A stretch of DNA of 64,000 bases from NCBI RefSeq assembly GCF_000430505.1, contig NZ_AUMD01000011.1, positions 248,001 through 312,000 on the forward strand, given 5' to 3'. The DNA is from Eisenibacter elegans DSM 3317. Its GTDB lineage: Bacteria; Bacteroidota; Bacteroidia; Cytophagales; Microscillaceae. The notes below the pieces were generated by a model, which was not told where the DNA came from, did no database searches, and was given only the letters and a program-made list of their open reading frames with translations. The position numbers and the translations under genes were made by a program. Below, in pieces: positions 27,715-36,648 of the stretch (position 1 is the first letter of the stretch; each line of letters opens with the position of its first letter).

Positions 27715-27766
27715 CAGCGGACATTTCGGAAAGGTAACCTAGCACTCCAGACCGGCTTGTGTATAG
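27715..27766. repeat. possible degenerate left half of the TIR-type element
   Basis: GGACATTT-CGGAAAGGT followed by GCACTCCAGACC resembles the left end of the elements at 7940 and 16545 (ACATTCTTGGAAAGGT, GTGCTCCAGCTCC). No matching right half is seen, so this would be a truncated remnant. Confidence 0.35.
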
Positions 27767-27819
27767 GCTACGAGGCTATGTTCCATCGAACTGTGGGGTA
27801 CAAAAATATCTAGACACAA

Positions 27820-28845
27820 TCAGCCGATAATATTGATTTCGGGCTGCAATTGGATGCCAAATTTTTGCATCACATCCGCCTGAATATCAGCAGACAAAGC
27901 AGCTATTTCCCGTCCGGCCGCGCCACCATAGTTGACCAATACCAGTGCTTGCTTGGGGTGTACCCCGATAGCCCCAAGGCGCTTCCCTTTCCATCCGGCT
28001 TGCTCAATCAACCATCCGGCAGGTACTTTGACCTCCATCGGGTTTAGCAGATAAGAAGGCATCTGAGGGTATTGTTGGGAAATCTTTAGAAATTGTGTTG
28101 TTTGGATAATGGGGTTTTTGAAAAAGCTACCTGCATTACCAATCTCTGCCGGGTCAGGGAGCTTGCTCCGGCGAATCCGACAAACAGCCTCGCTTACTTC
28201 TAGAGGGCTAGGGTCTTGGCAGCCCATCGCCTCCAAAGTTGCCTGAATATCACCGTAGCCAAGGCGTAGGGTAGGGATGCCTGTTGTCAGCTCAAACACC
28301 ACTTCCGTAATCACATATTGGTCTTTGAGTTGGCGTTTGAAAACGCTTTCACGATAAGCAAAGGCACAGTCTTTGACCTCAAAAACCTCTATCTCAAGGC
28401 TTTGCCTATTGAGGGCTTTGACCTGATAGACGGCATCCTTCAACTCCATACCATAAGCACCTATATTTTGTAGAGGGGCAGCCCCAACAGTCCCCGGGAT
28501 GAGTGACAGATTCTCCAAACCAGCCCAGCCCTGCGCCAAGCAATGTTGTACGAAGGGATGCCAAGGCTCTCCGGCAGCTGCCGATACCCATACCCGTCCA
28601 TTTTCGCCGGTTTCGAGTAAATCGATGCCCTTGAGACAAATGTGCAACACAAGGCCTTCAAAATCTTGGGTAAATAACACATTGCTTCCGCCGCCCAGAA
28701 TCAAGGTGGGTGTTTGGCTAAAATGACGTAAGGCATCACGGAGGTCGTCGAGGGTATGTACAGACACAAAATAGCGTGCTTTGACATCAATGCCAAAGGT
28801 ATTGTAAGGCAATAGGGAGTGGTGCTCTAAAATATGAAGCGACAT
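27820..28845 (-). CDS. murB: UDP-N-acetylenolpyruvoylglucosamine reductase
   Basis: This 341-residue FAD enzyme reduces UDP-GlcNAc-enolpyruvate to UDP-MurNAc in peptidoglycan synthesis. It shows the N-terminal YNTFGIDVKARYFV, the FAD-binding LILGGGSNVLF, the GAAPLQNIGAYGMEL block, the active-site AYRESVFK, and RRSKLPDPAEIGNAGSFFKNP, where the Ser acts as proton donor. The long form without deletion of the C-terminal region indicates type I MurB, as in E. coli. It stands as a separate unit between the VOC gene and the second LRR gene. Confidence 0.95.
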   Translation of the reverse strand: MSLHILEHHSLLPYNTFGIDVKARYFVSVHTLDDLRDALRHFSQTPTLILGGGSNVLFTQDFEGLVLHICLKGIDLLETGENGRVWVSAAAGEPWHPFVQHCLAQGWAGLENLSLIPGTVGAAPLQNIGAYGMELKDAVYQVKALNRQSLEIEVFEVKDCAFAYRESVFKRQLKDQYVITEVVFELTTGIPTLRLGYGDIQATLEAMGCQDPSPLEVSEAVCRIRRSKLPDPAEIGNAGSFFKNPIIQTTQFLKISQQYPQMPSYLLNPMEVKVPAGWLIEQAGWKGKRLGAIGVHPKQALVLVNYGGAAGREIAALSADIQADVMQKFGIQLQPEINIIG

Positions 28846-28911
28846 TGTGGGAGAGAGGGCTAAGGGGTGGTGAATAGGGCAATATCACACAGAAGGCATT
28901 GTGATGGGGGG

Positions 28912-30477
28912 TTAAAAAACCACCATAGTTTGTGGTAATGCCTGTGTGAGGCGGTTTTTGTCTCGTTCGCTGAGGTTGTTTTGGCCTATATACAGCTCTC
29001 GTAGCGCGCTTAGTCCTTGATATCCGTCGGGGAGTTGGCTGAGTTGATTGCCATCAAGGAAGAGCTGTTGTAGGCCGGTCATTTTCTTAAAAAAATCACT
29101 AGGGAGTTGATTGAGCCGGTTATGTCCAAGGCCAAGTGTTTGTAGCTTGTTGAGGCGGCTAAAATTTTTGGGCAAGGCTGCCAACTGGTTGTAGCTCAGC
29201 TCTAGGTAGTTGAGATTTTCGAGCTGGATAAAGCGTTTGGGCAACTCCGTAATCTGATTGTTGGTGAGGCTTAGGTACAGCAGTTGTTGTAGCTGTCCGA
29301 GGTTTTCGGGCAAGGCCGTGAGTTGATTGTTGTACAACACAAGGTACTGCAAGGTACTGACCTCTGTCAGGCTGGGGGGGAGTGTGCTAAGGGCATTTTC
29401 GGGCGCAGAGAGTTGTTGCAGATTGGGGCAAAGCTTCCAACAATCGGGGAGTTGGCTGAGTTGGTTGTAGCCAATGTCCAAAAAGCGCATCTGTGGCCAA
29501 GCTTCGGTCCAAGCAGGGAGTTGGCTGATTTTATTGTGGTTGAGCGATAGTTTCTGCAGCTTTGGGGTACGCATCAGCCCTGCGGGCAAGGCCGTGAGCT
29601 GGTTATGGGCCAGGTCTAGTATTTGTAGTTCTTGGAGTTGTGCCCAGCCTTCGGGCAGTCGGGGGAGGTGATTTTCGGATAAGTACAGTCCTTCGAGTAG
29701 CCTGAGGTTGACAATACTTTCGGGCAATTGCTGGAGGCGGTTGTTTTGGAGGTACAAGGAGCGCAGCTGTTGCAAAGTACCGATGTCGCCAGGGAGCGCT
29801 CGGAGCAGGTTGCGGCTAAGGTCTAAGCTTTGTAGGCGGCTCAGCCCTCCGATGGTATGAGGTAGGGTCATCAGCTTGTTGCCGCTTAGCTGTAGGCGCT
29901 CTAGGTGGCGTAGTTGGTTGAGTGTTTCAGGGATTTCACTGATTTGGTTGTCGGCCAAGGACAAAGCCACCAGATGTTCCATCTTGGCCAATACCGGGGG
30001 GAAATGGCGCAGGCGGTTGGCATTGACAGAAAGCGACTTTAGAGCGGGTAGCTGTGCCAATTGGGCAGGTAGGCTATCGAAGATATTGTTGTTGAGCTCC
30101 AGCTCTCGCAGGTGTTCGAGGCTGTCTAACACCTTAGGCAAATACCGTAGAGAGTTGAACGAAAGGTTGAGGTACTCAAGCTTATGTAGTTTGTAGAAAT
30201 CGTCGGGCAGGGTTCGCAGCGCATTGTTGCTCAAGTCTAGCTCTTGTAGGTTGGGCAAAAGCAGTATTTCGCGGGGGAAGGTCTTTAGCTCTTGCCCCAC
30301 TAGGCGCAAGCGATATACTTTTTCGGGCGCTTGGAGCGCCTCGGCCAAACTGTTGACATACTTTTGTTGGTGTAGCTCCTGCTCGCTGAGCATGGTTTGT
30401 GCAGAGAGCAGCTTCCCAAAAAAACAGCCTAAGGCCAATAACACGACAAAAGGTGGGCGATAACAAACTATTTTCAT
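28912..30477 (-). CDS. secreted leucine-rich-repeat protein (longer paralogue)
   Basis: The ATG at 30477 encodes a 521-residue exported protein with a signal peptide ending KLLSAQ. Residues about 50-505 carry some 19-20 leucine-rich repeats of 23 residues (for example LQELDLSNNALRTLPDDF). It ends in RDKNRLTQALPQTMVVF, a short C-terminal cap similar in style to the paralogue at 1444-2832. No anchor, lipobox or enzymatic domain is present. Many repeats share the LxxLPxxxxxLxxLxxLxLxxN pattern of PIRL/small-GTPase-type bacterial LRRs. The binding partner is unknown. Very regular repeats suggest expansion by internal duplication. Confidence 0.85.
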   Translation of the reverse strand: MKIVCYRPPFVVLLALGCFFGKLLSAQTMLSEQELHQQKYVNSLAEALQAPEKVYRLRLVGQELKTFPREILLLPNLQELDLSNNALRTLPDDFYKLHKLEYLNLSFNSLRYLPKVLDSLEHLRELELNNNIFDSLPAQLAQLPALKSLSVNANRLRHFPPVLAKMEHLVALSLADNQISEIPETLNQLRHLERLQLSGNKLMTLPHTIGGLSRLQSLDLSRNLLRALPGDIGTLQQLRSLYLQNNRLQQLPESIVNLRLLEGLYLSENHLPRLPEGWAQLQELQILDLAHNQLTALPAGLMRTPKLQKLSLNHNKISQLPAWTEAWPQMRFLDIGYNQLSQLPDCWKLCPNLQQLSAPENALSTLPPSLTEVSTLQYLVLYNNQLTALPENLGQLQQLLYLSLTNNQITELPKRFIQLENLNYLELSYNQLAALPKNFSRLNKLQTLGLGHNRLNQLPSDFFKKMTGLQQLFLDGNQLSQLPDGYQGLSALRELYIGQNNLSERDKNRLTQALPQTMVVF

Positions 30478-30483
30478 ACACAA

Positions 30484-30865
30484 AACGGAAGCCTAGTGAG
30501 GGTTTAGTAAGGTGTGAAGTCCTCGGGGAGACCTTTGCAAAGATACATTATTTTTGGGATAACCATCAGTGCGATAAAATGCTTGTTTGAGTGATATTTG
30601 ACAATTAAATAATGGGTGTTGGCCGGTATATATTGTTATTTATATGGCTAATAGGCCTTATAGTCGATATTATCCCTCTTTAGAATCTCCATTCACCCAG
30701 CAAAAATCATCCGTTCACCTCAAAAAACAGGCTGTTTACTAAAGTTCTAAAAATCCTTGTTTTTGTACAAGCTACCTTTGAATCATAATCATATGGGATA
30801 AAACTATTCCGTGAAAAACATTAAAAGGTACAGCCCTGTGTAGGCTGAATGCAATTACGAAAATT
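30484..30865. other. intergenic region with -7 boxes only
   Basis: The region separates the LRR gene from the divergent symporter. A plus-strand TACCTTTG at 30773-30780 lies 85 bases before the symporter ATG, and a minus-strand TATCTTTG is at 30538-30545 before the LRR gene. Neither has a TTG at proper spacing. No gene, RNA or repeat is seen. Confidence 0.4.
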
Positions 30866-32404
30866 ATGGCTTCTAACGAACTCATCATAGCTACTTGGAT
30901 TTTGATTTCGCTCTATGCAGCGGTAGTATTGGTCTTGACTATCAGGGCGGCGCGCCGCACCGGCAGTATGGCTGATTATGCCGTAGGCAGTACGCATTTT
31001 TCTCCTGTAGCCGTAGGGTTATCGTTGGCCGCTTCGATGACAAGTGCAGCCACCTTTATCATCAATCCGGGCTTTATCGCATTGTATGGCCTGAGTGGCT
31101 TTTTATCATTGGCGGTGGTATTGCCGGCGGCGGCGATGTTGTCGTTGTATGTCCTGACGAAGCGCTTTCGTTCTCAAGGGCAGGTAGTTCGCGCTCTTAC
31201 GATGGCGCAATGGATGGGCAGCCGCTATGGTAGCCAAGGCTATGCGATGTTTTTTGCTTTTTTGTCTTTGCTCTTGCTCACCTTTATTGTGTTAATATGT
31301 GTTGGGCTGACAACCATCCTCTCTAAGTCGCTCAATGTAGCGCCCCTGTATGTGTTGATTGGGATTGTGGTGTTTGTGTTTGGGTACATGATGTTTGGCG
31401 GTGCCAATGCGATGGTCTACACCAATACCATCCAAGCCGTATTGATGCTAGTAGTGTCGTTTGTTCTGCTAGGCTCAGGCTATGAGCACTTTAGCCAAGG
31501 TGTACAAGGCTTTGTAGCCAAGTTGGCGGCCATCGATACTAACCTCGTGGGCTGGACCAACCCACAGAGCCTGCTCTTCAGAGACTATTTCGAGGTCATC
31601 TTCTGCCAGATAGTAGTAGGGGTGGCCATTGTTTGTCAGCCTCATATCATCACCAAATCCCTTATACTCAAAGAAGAACAGGAAGTAAACCGCTATCTCC
31701 TTACGGGTATGAGCGCTCAGGTTATTTTCTTCTTCGTGGTGTTTGTGGGTTTGTATGCCCGTCTGCAATTCCCCGACCTGACCCTAGGTGGGCAGGCGCT
31801 CAAGATGGACGAGATTATGTCTACTTATGTTGTGGCGCGCTTTCCGGTATACATTGGTTTGGTCGTAGTACTGGGGCTGATTTTCGCTGGCTTGTCTACC
31901 CTCGAAGGCCTGATACAGTCCCTTTCTACTACGATTACGGCAGACATCCTGAAGCCCTTGTTTGGCAATCGCCTTATCCGTGACGAAGCCGGGCGCGGCC
32001 TGATAGCCGAAATGGTGCTCAACCGTTTGGTGATAGTACTCTTGGGTGTGGCGGCAGTATGGCTGTCTTACGAGCAAATCCTTGCCCCCAATCTAAGCGT
32101 GGGAATCTTTGCCCAAAATGGTGTCTATGCCTACTTTTCAGCCGCCTTTGTGCCGGTATTGGTAGGTATTTTTGCGAAGCATATCACCTTGGCCGTGCCG
32201 GTGAGTGCTTCGATAACGGCAGTAGTGGTACACTTTAGTGTGTATTATGGCGGCCTTACGCCCTATACCCAAGGGGCGGTGCGTAACCCCGGTGTGGCTT
32301 CGGCCTTGGCCATTGTGGCCTCGGTAGTGGTGGCATGGACTGTCTGGCTGGTAGTGCGCAAACGCCAAGCCTCCCGTGTCCTTAGCCAAACCCCGGTACT
32401 GTAG
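30866..32404 (+). CDS. sodium/solute symporter (SSS family)
   Basis: This 512-residue inner-membrane carrier is expected to import a small solute with sodium. It has about 13 membrane helices, starting at residues 6-26. Family features include the region GSTHFSPVAVGLSLAASMTSAATFI near helix 2 and LIFAGLSTLEGLIQSLSTTITADI, the helix carrying sodium-ligand Ser/Thr residues. The length is normal. The TonB-dependent receptor gene starts 74 bases downstream in the same direction, so the two may act on the same solute, with outer-membrane uptake feeding inner-membrane import. Substrate specificity (acetate-, proline- or pantothenate-type) cannot be told. Confidence 0.88.
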   Translation: MASNELIIATWILISLYAAVVLVLTIRAARRTGSMADYAVGSTHFSPVAVGLSLAASMTSAATFIINPGFIALYGLSGFLSLAVVLPAAAMLSLYVLTKRFRSQGQVVRALTMAQWMGSRYGSQGYAMFFAFLSLLLLTFIVLICVGLTTILSKSLNVAPLYVLIGIVVFVFGYMMFGGANAMVYTNTIQAVLMLVVSFVLLGSGYEHFSQGVQGFVAKLAAIDTNLVGWTNPQSLLFRDYFEVIFCQIVVGVAIVCQPHIITKSLILKEEQEVNRYLLTGMSAQVIFFFVVFVGLYARLQFPDLTLGGQALKMDEIMSTYVVARFPVYIGLVVVLGLIFAGLSTLEGLIQSLSTTITADILKPLFGNRLIRDEAGRGLIAEMVLNRLVIVLLGVAAVWLSYEQILAPNLSVGIFAQNGVYAYFSAAFVPVLVGIFAKHITLAVPVSASITAVVVHFSVYYGGLTPYTQGAVRNPGVASALAIVASVVVAWTVWLVVRKRQASRVLSQTPVL

Positions 32405-32478
32405 TCGGATAAATTTTATCACACTTGATACATCTCAACTTCGGTCGAATCAAATTCCATTCAAATTGTACAACTATC

Positions 32479-34974
32479 ATGAAAAAACGATTTACACAAC
32501 TCACACAGCTGGCAGCGCTGGTATTGCTGCTAAGCCTCTGGAGCGCCTCAGCTTGGGCGCAAACTACCGTTTCGGGTAGAATTACCGATGCCGAAACCGG
32601 CGAGGGATTGATTGGCGCTAGTATCGTAGTAAAGGGCTCTTCGCAAGGTACTATTACGGATGTGCAGGGAAATTTTAGCCTTCAGACTACGATGACTCCC
32701 CCCTTCAAAATCATCGTTTCTAGTGTAGGTTTTGGTTCTTTTGAGCAAACCATTAGTGGATCTACTAGTGATATCCGTGTTCAGCTAAGCCCTTCTGTCA
32801 TTATGGGTGATGAGGTGGTAATTTCTGCTTCGCGTCGTCCCGAGAAGCTTACTGAGTCGCCTTCACAAATTAGTGTCTTGACGGCTACTGATTTTGACCG
32901 TTTGGCGTCTTTCAACGTAGGAGAACTAGCCTCCAAGCTCCAAGGAGTAGAGTTTGTACGCACTGGTGTTAACGGGGTAGGGATCAATGCTAGGGGCTTC
33001 AACAATGCTTTTAATGCCAAAATCTTATCCATGACCGATGGTCGTAATTCTATGATGGCCGGTGGTAGCGGCTTGCCTGCGGGTATTATGAATACAGTCA
33101 TCAAAGAAGACATTGAGCGAGTAGAAGTAGTGCTCGGCCCCTCATCATCACTCTATGGGCCTAATGCACACAACGGTATTGTCAATACCTTGACCAAAGA
33201 CCCCCGCAAATACCAAGGTACTACCGTAGCGTTGGGCGCGGGCAACCAAAACGTCGTGTCTGCACGTTTGCGCCACGGGCAAGTAGTCAGCGACCGATTT
33301 GCTTTTAAAGTAACAGGCGAATACACCTCTGGGCGCGATTTCGACTTTCAAGACAGTGTATATGTAGCGGGGTTTGCCGCAGCAGTGCCAGAGCGTAATG
33401 TAGACCTCAATTTCCGCCATATCCGTGGTGAAGTTGCAGCATATTATAGCATCAATAATGATATGGATATTATTGCCTCTTGGGGAGGAAGCATCAATAA
33501 TTTTTTGGCTGTTAACAATGTAGGTCGTAACCAAATCCGTGATTGGGCGTTCTCTTATGCACAATTGCGCTTTGTATCCCCTCGTTGGTTTGCACAAGTC
33601 TACAATACTTGGACAGAAGTAGGGCGGACATATGGCATCTTCCCGTATACCCGTGATTATACAACACGACGTGCTTTGGGCAATACCGAAGAACAGGCAG
33701 AGGCTTTTGCACTCCGCCCGGGCAACCAATTTGCCGAAATGTCTCAGCGTCTCAATGCCGAAGTACAGTACAATAATAACTTTGGTGGTTTTAATGTCAT
33801 CGCAGGCTTGAGCTATCAACTCGACCGCCCCAATACTTTTGGCACATCGCTCGTAGATGGACGGAGACCTGACGGCACACAAGACCTCATCACCGTATCT
33901 CAGTTTGGTGGGGTAGTACAAGTAGACCGCGAAGTAGTGAACAACCTCAAGATTGTGGCCTCGACTCGCTTGGATAATCACAGTGTATTTGGCAATCTAT
34001 TTGCACCAAAGGCTGCCTTGGTATACAATGCACTTGGTGGTAGCTTCCGCTTTTCTTATGGCCGTGCCTTTGCCGCACCGCTTATTTTGTTCCAATCTGC
34101 CAACGTGTTTAACCTCGTATTTGGCAATGGTTTTGGAGTTACTTACCGCGATGCTGGTGGAGTAGAGCGCGTGACAGAGCCGCTGAAGCCTGAAGAAATC
34201 GGCACTTTCGAAATTGGGTACAAAGGCGTAGTAGCCAACAAAAAACTCTTTATTGACTTGAACGGCTACTATGGCAACTCACGCAACTTCCTCAGTCCTG
34301 CCATCACACTCTTTGGCACAGCGCTGCGTGTAGGGGATCGTCCGGTTACTCCTGCCAGCCCTGCATTCTTCTTGACCTACTTCAACTACGGCGAAGTAGC
34401 CTCTTATGGCACAGACTTGGGCTTGAACTACTACCCCAACAAGTACCTCAACATTGGGGTGAAATACTCTTGGTTTGGCTCGGATATCACTGACCGAAAC
34501 AACATTAAAAACGACGCAAACAAAGATGGATACGTATCTGCCGAAGAAGCCTCACTCAATGCCCCTGAGCATCGCGCAGTATTCAGCCTTGGAGTACAAA
34601 ATTTAGCCCAAGGCCGCTTATACGCCAACTTGAGCGTTCGTTGGGTACAAGAATTTGATTTTTACTCAGGTAGCCAAATCGGTACACGGGAGGGCAAAGG
34701 TAGACGTGGGGTAGTAGCAGTAGAACCCGGAATCAACCCTGTAACGGGTTTACCACGTGCGACGCAGATTCTCAAAAACTTTGATCACGGTGCACTAGGT
34801 GGCTTTACCACTGTCGACTTGAGCGCTGGCTTCAAGGCTCAGCCTTGGCTCACCATCGGAGCAGGGGTATCTAACCTCTTCAATGTAGAGCAGCGCGAAT
34901 TTGTTGGGTCTCCTGCCATTGGCCGCTTGTACTCTGCCGAAGTGCGTTTCGATTTATTCCAGAAAAAACGCTAA
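32479..34974 (+). CDS. TonB-dependent outer-membrane receptor
   Basis: This 831-residue receptor imports a ligand across the outer membrane using TonB energy. The ATG at 32479 begins a signal peptide ending SAWAQ. Residues about 25-110 form a carboxypeptidase-D-like regulatory domain (VSGRITDAETGEGLIGASIVVKG, DVQGNFSL). The plug is at about 115-230 (INARGFNNAFN, VEVVLGPSSSLYGPNAHNGIVN). The rest is the beta-barrel, ending in a C-terminal strand VRFDLFQKKR. An EF-hand-like loop, DANKDGYVSAEE at residues 679-690, lies in a predicted extracellular loop and may bind calcium. It has no SusD partner next to it, so it is probably not a classic Sus system. Confidence 0.92.
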   Translation: MKKRFTQLTQLAALVLLLSLWSASAWAQTTVSGRITDAETGEGLIGASIVVKGSSQGTITDVQGNFSLQTTMTPPFKIIVSSVGFGSFEQTISGSTSDIRVQLSPSVIMGDEVVISASRRPEKLTESPSQISVLTATDFDRLASFNVGELASKLQGVEFVRTGVNGVGINARGFNNAFNAKILSMTDGRNSMMAGGSGLPAGIMNTVIKEDIERVEVVLGPSSSLYGPNAHNGIVNTLTKDPRKYQGTTVALGAGNQNVVSARLRHGQVVSDRFAFKVTGEYTSGRDFDFQDSVYVAGFAAAVPERNVDLNFRHIRGEVAAYYSINNDMDIIASWGGSINNFLAVNNVGRNQIRDWAFSYAQLRFVSPRWFAQVYNTWTEVGRTYGIFPYTRDYTTRRALGNTEEQAEAFALRPGNQFAEMSQRLNAEVQYNNNFGGFNVIAGLSYQLDRPNTFGTSLVDGRRPDGTQDLITVSQFGGVVQVDREVVNNLKIVASTRLDNHSVFGNLFAPKAALVYNALGGSFRFSYGRAFAAPLILFQSANVFNLVFGNGFGVTYRDAGGVERVTEPLKPEEIGTFEIGYKGVVANKKLFIDLNGYYGNSRNFLSPAITLFGTALRVGDRPVTPASPAFFLTYFNYGEVASYGTDLGLNYYPNKYLNIGVKYSWFGSDITDRNNIKNDANKDGYVSAEEASLNAPEHRAVFSLGVQNLAQGRLYANLSVRWVQEFDFYSGSQIGTREGKGRRGVVAVEPGINPVTGLPRATQILKNFDHGALGGFTTVDLSAGFKAQPWLTIGAGVSNLFNVEQREFVGSPAIGRLYSAEVRFDLFQKKR

Positions 34975-34981
34975 CCCACCC

Positions 34982-35007
34982 CTCCCCAAGGATTATCTCT
35001 TGGGGAG
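34982..35007 (+). terminator. hairpin after TonB receptor gene
   Basis: The 9-bp stem CTCCCCAAG / CTTGGGGAG has an 8-base loop and lies a few bases after the stop. The following T-run is weak. It may act with the stronger hairpin at 35048-35084. Confidence 0.5.
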
Positions 35008-35047
35008 ATTAAGACCTTGTTTGGAGTACACTGACTATTCATAGCTC

Positions 35048-35084
35048 AAATACTTGTGGCAATTTTTGCCACAGGTATTTTTTC
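35048..35084 (+). terminator. strong intrinsic terminator
   Basis: AAATACTTGTGGCA pairs with TGCCACAGGTATTT (14 bp with one wobble) and is followed by further T's. It separates the transport genes from the hydrolase gene. Confidence 0.8.
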
Positions 35085-35142
35085 AAAAACAGCCTCTTTT
35101 TTTGTAACTTGAGGCCATTGCTTACCCAAAAACTGCTAGATT

Positions 35143-35994
35143 ATGCTCACCACCACCGACCAATATGTACAGACCAACGGCATCCGCCTACACTACCTCG
35201 ATAGCGAGAACAACCGCCCCACCCTACTACTGATGCACGGCCTAACGGCCAACGCTCATGCCTTCGATGGGCTAATGGAGGCTGGATTGGGCGATAGTTT
35301 TCGCGTTATCTCGGTAGATTTGCGCGGTAGAGGCCAAAGCGACAAGCCCGACAATGATTATAGCTTTGCTTCACAAGCCCGCGACATCATCGGACTGATG
35401 GATGCGTTACACATCGACCAATGCCACGTCGGCGGGCATTCATACGGGGCGTTTATGACCTTCTATCTGGCCAAACATTATCCCGGCCGTGTCCGAAAGA
35501 TGGTACTGATGGATGCTGCCGCACAAATGCACCCCGATACGCGTGAGCTACTGATCCCAACCTTGAGCCGTTTGGGGCAAGTTTTCCCCTCTTTTGAAGC
35601 CTATATCGAAAAGATGAAGGCGGCTCCTTATATCGGGGATGAGTGGGACGAGGCGATGCTGAGTTATTATCAAGCCGATACACAAACGATTGACGGTGGG
35701 CAGGTTACGACCAACTCCAAGCCCGAACATATTCTACAAGCCATCAATGCGCTAGGCGAAGTGCCTTGGCTAGAATATATGCGCGAAATTCCACACGAGG
35801 CTATTTTGTTCAATGCGACAGCTCCCTACGGAGGGCCTACCGCACCCTCGCTCTTGCCCAAGGAGTTGGCGCTCGAAACAGTAGCCCTTATGCCTAGCTG
35901 CCAATACATAGAGGTAGCCGGCAATCACCAAACGATGCTCTATGGGCAAGGGGCAAAAGATATGGTCGCGGCTATCCGCCGTTTTCTGACCTAA
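35143..35994 (+). CDS. alpha/beta-hydrolase, cytoplasmic
   Basis: This 283-residue hydrolase has the full canonical fold. The oxyanion motif is LLLMHGLTANAHAF (about 28-41), DLRGRGQSDKP is at about 59-69, and the nucleophile Ser100 is in GGHSYGAFM. A catalytic His is likely in VAGNHQTML near the C-terminus. There is no signal peptide. The sequence belongs to the large family containing epoxide hydrolases, haloperoxidases and lactonases. The specific reaction cannot be assigned. A strong terminator follows at 36039-36075, so it is a single-gene unit. Confidence 0.85.
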   Translation: MLTTTDQYVQTNGIRLHYLDSENNRPTLLLMHGLTANAHAFDGLMEAGLGDSFRVISVDLRGRGQSDKPDNDYSFASQARDIIGLMDALHIDQCHVGGHSYGAFMTFYLAKHYPGRVRKMVLMDAAAQMHPDTRELLIPTLSRLGQVFPSFEAYIEKMKAAPYIGDEWDEAMLSYYQADTQTIDGGQVTTNSKPEHILQAINALGEVPWLEYMREIPHEAILFNATAPYGGPTAPSLLPKELALETVALMPSCQYIEVAGNHQTMLYGQGAKDMVAAIRRFLT

Positions 35995-36038
35995 AACAAC
36001 GATAACCGCTAATTATCGTTCATTTGGATTACAAACAT

Positions 36039-36075
36039 AAGCCCTTCACCGTCAAACGTTTGAAGGGCTTTTTTC
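36039..36075 (+). terminator. intrinsic terminator after hydrolase
   Basis: AAGCCCTTCA pairs with TGAAGGGCTT around a 12-base loop and is followed by a run of T's. It lies 45 bases after the hydrolase stop. Confidence 0.85.
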
Positions 36076-36105
36076 TTACCAAAACTCGCTAAACTTTTAT
36101 GCCGT

Positions 36106-36540
36106 ATGAAAACTATATTCACCCACCATACCATTACTATCGAGCATTGCCCCAAGGCAGACTACATACACCTCCTCTGGCAGGGCACTGTAGAGCTGGA
36201 GGTATACAAGGAAGCCTTGACGGCTTGTGCAGATTATGCTATCGGACATAAGGTCAGCCGCTTTTTGGTAGACCAATCTGCCCTAGAGTATGTAGGCTCG
36301 GCAGCACAGGCCTGGCTGTCTGTAGTGTGGTTTCCACGTATGGAGCGCAGCCTCGATACCAATGCCTACTTTGCCATTGTGGCTTCGCCCAAACTATTTG
36401 TGAATGTAGCCAGTAAGGTAGTCGCCAAAAAAATCAGCCAAAAAAACACCAAACACGTCATCTGGTATTTTGAAGATGATGCTCAAGCCAAAGAATGGCT
36501 GTTGGGCGAAGATAGTATGACCGAGTGGGAGACGACATAA
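36106..36540 (+). CDS. STAS/SpoIIAA-like protein
   Basis: This 144-residue cytoplasmic protein has a beta-alpha-beta pattern: YIHLLWQGTVELEVYKEALTACADYA, then VSRFLVDQSALEYVGS, then a C-terminal helix with DDAQAKEWLL. The layout and length resemble SpoIIAA-like/STAS proteins, which often act as anti-anti-sigma factors or lipid-binding modules. The Ser in DQSAL would be where an anti-sigma antagonist is phosphorylated, but the match is weak. No partner gene is adjacent; an RsbW-like kinase lies at 56378. Confidence 0.5.
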   Translation: MKTIFTHHTITIEHCPKADYIHLLWQGTVELEVYKEALTACADYAIGHKVSRFLVDQSALEYVGSAAQAWLSVVWFPRMERSLDTNAYFAIVASPKLFVNVASKVVAKKISQKNTKHVIWYFEDDAQAKEWLLGEDSMTEWETT

Positions 36541-36648
36541 AATGATGGCCATACTAAGACCACAGCGCCTCACTTTTATTTGCCCGACTAAAGCAGCAAG
36601 CTTTGTCGGGGTTTTTAGGGCGGGCGTATATATTGATTACAGCAGCGA

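Noticed and set aside
33148-33981. 277-residue minus-strand frame inside the TonB receptor
   Set aside because: It is the antisense shadow of a long conserved gene, with no family match and no upstream signals.
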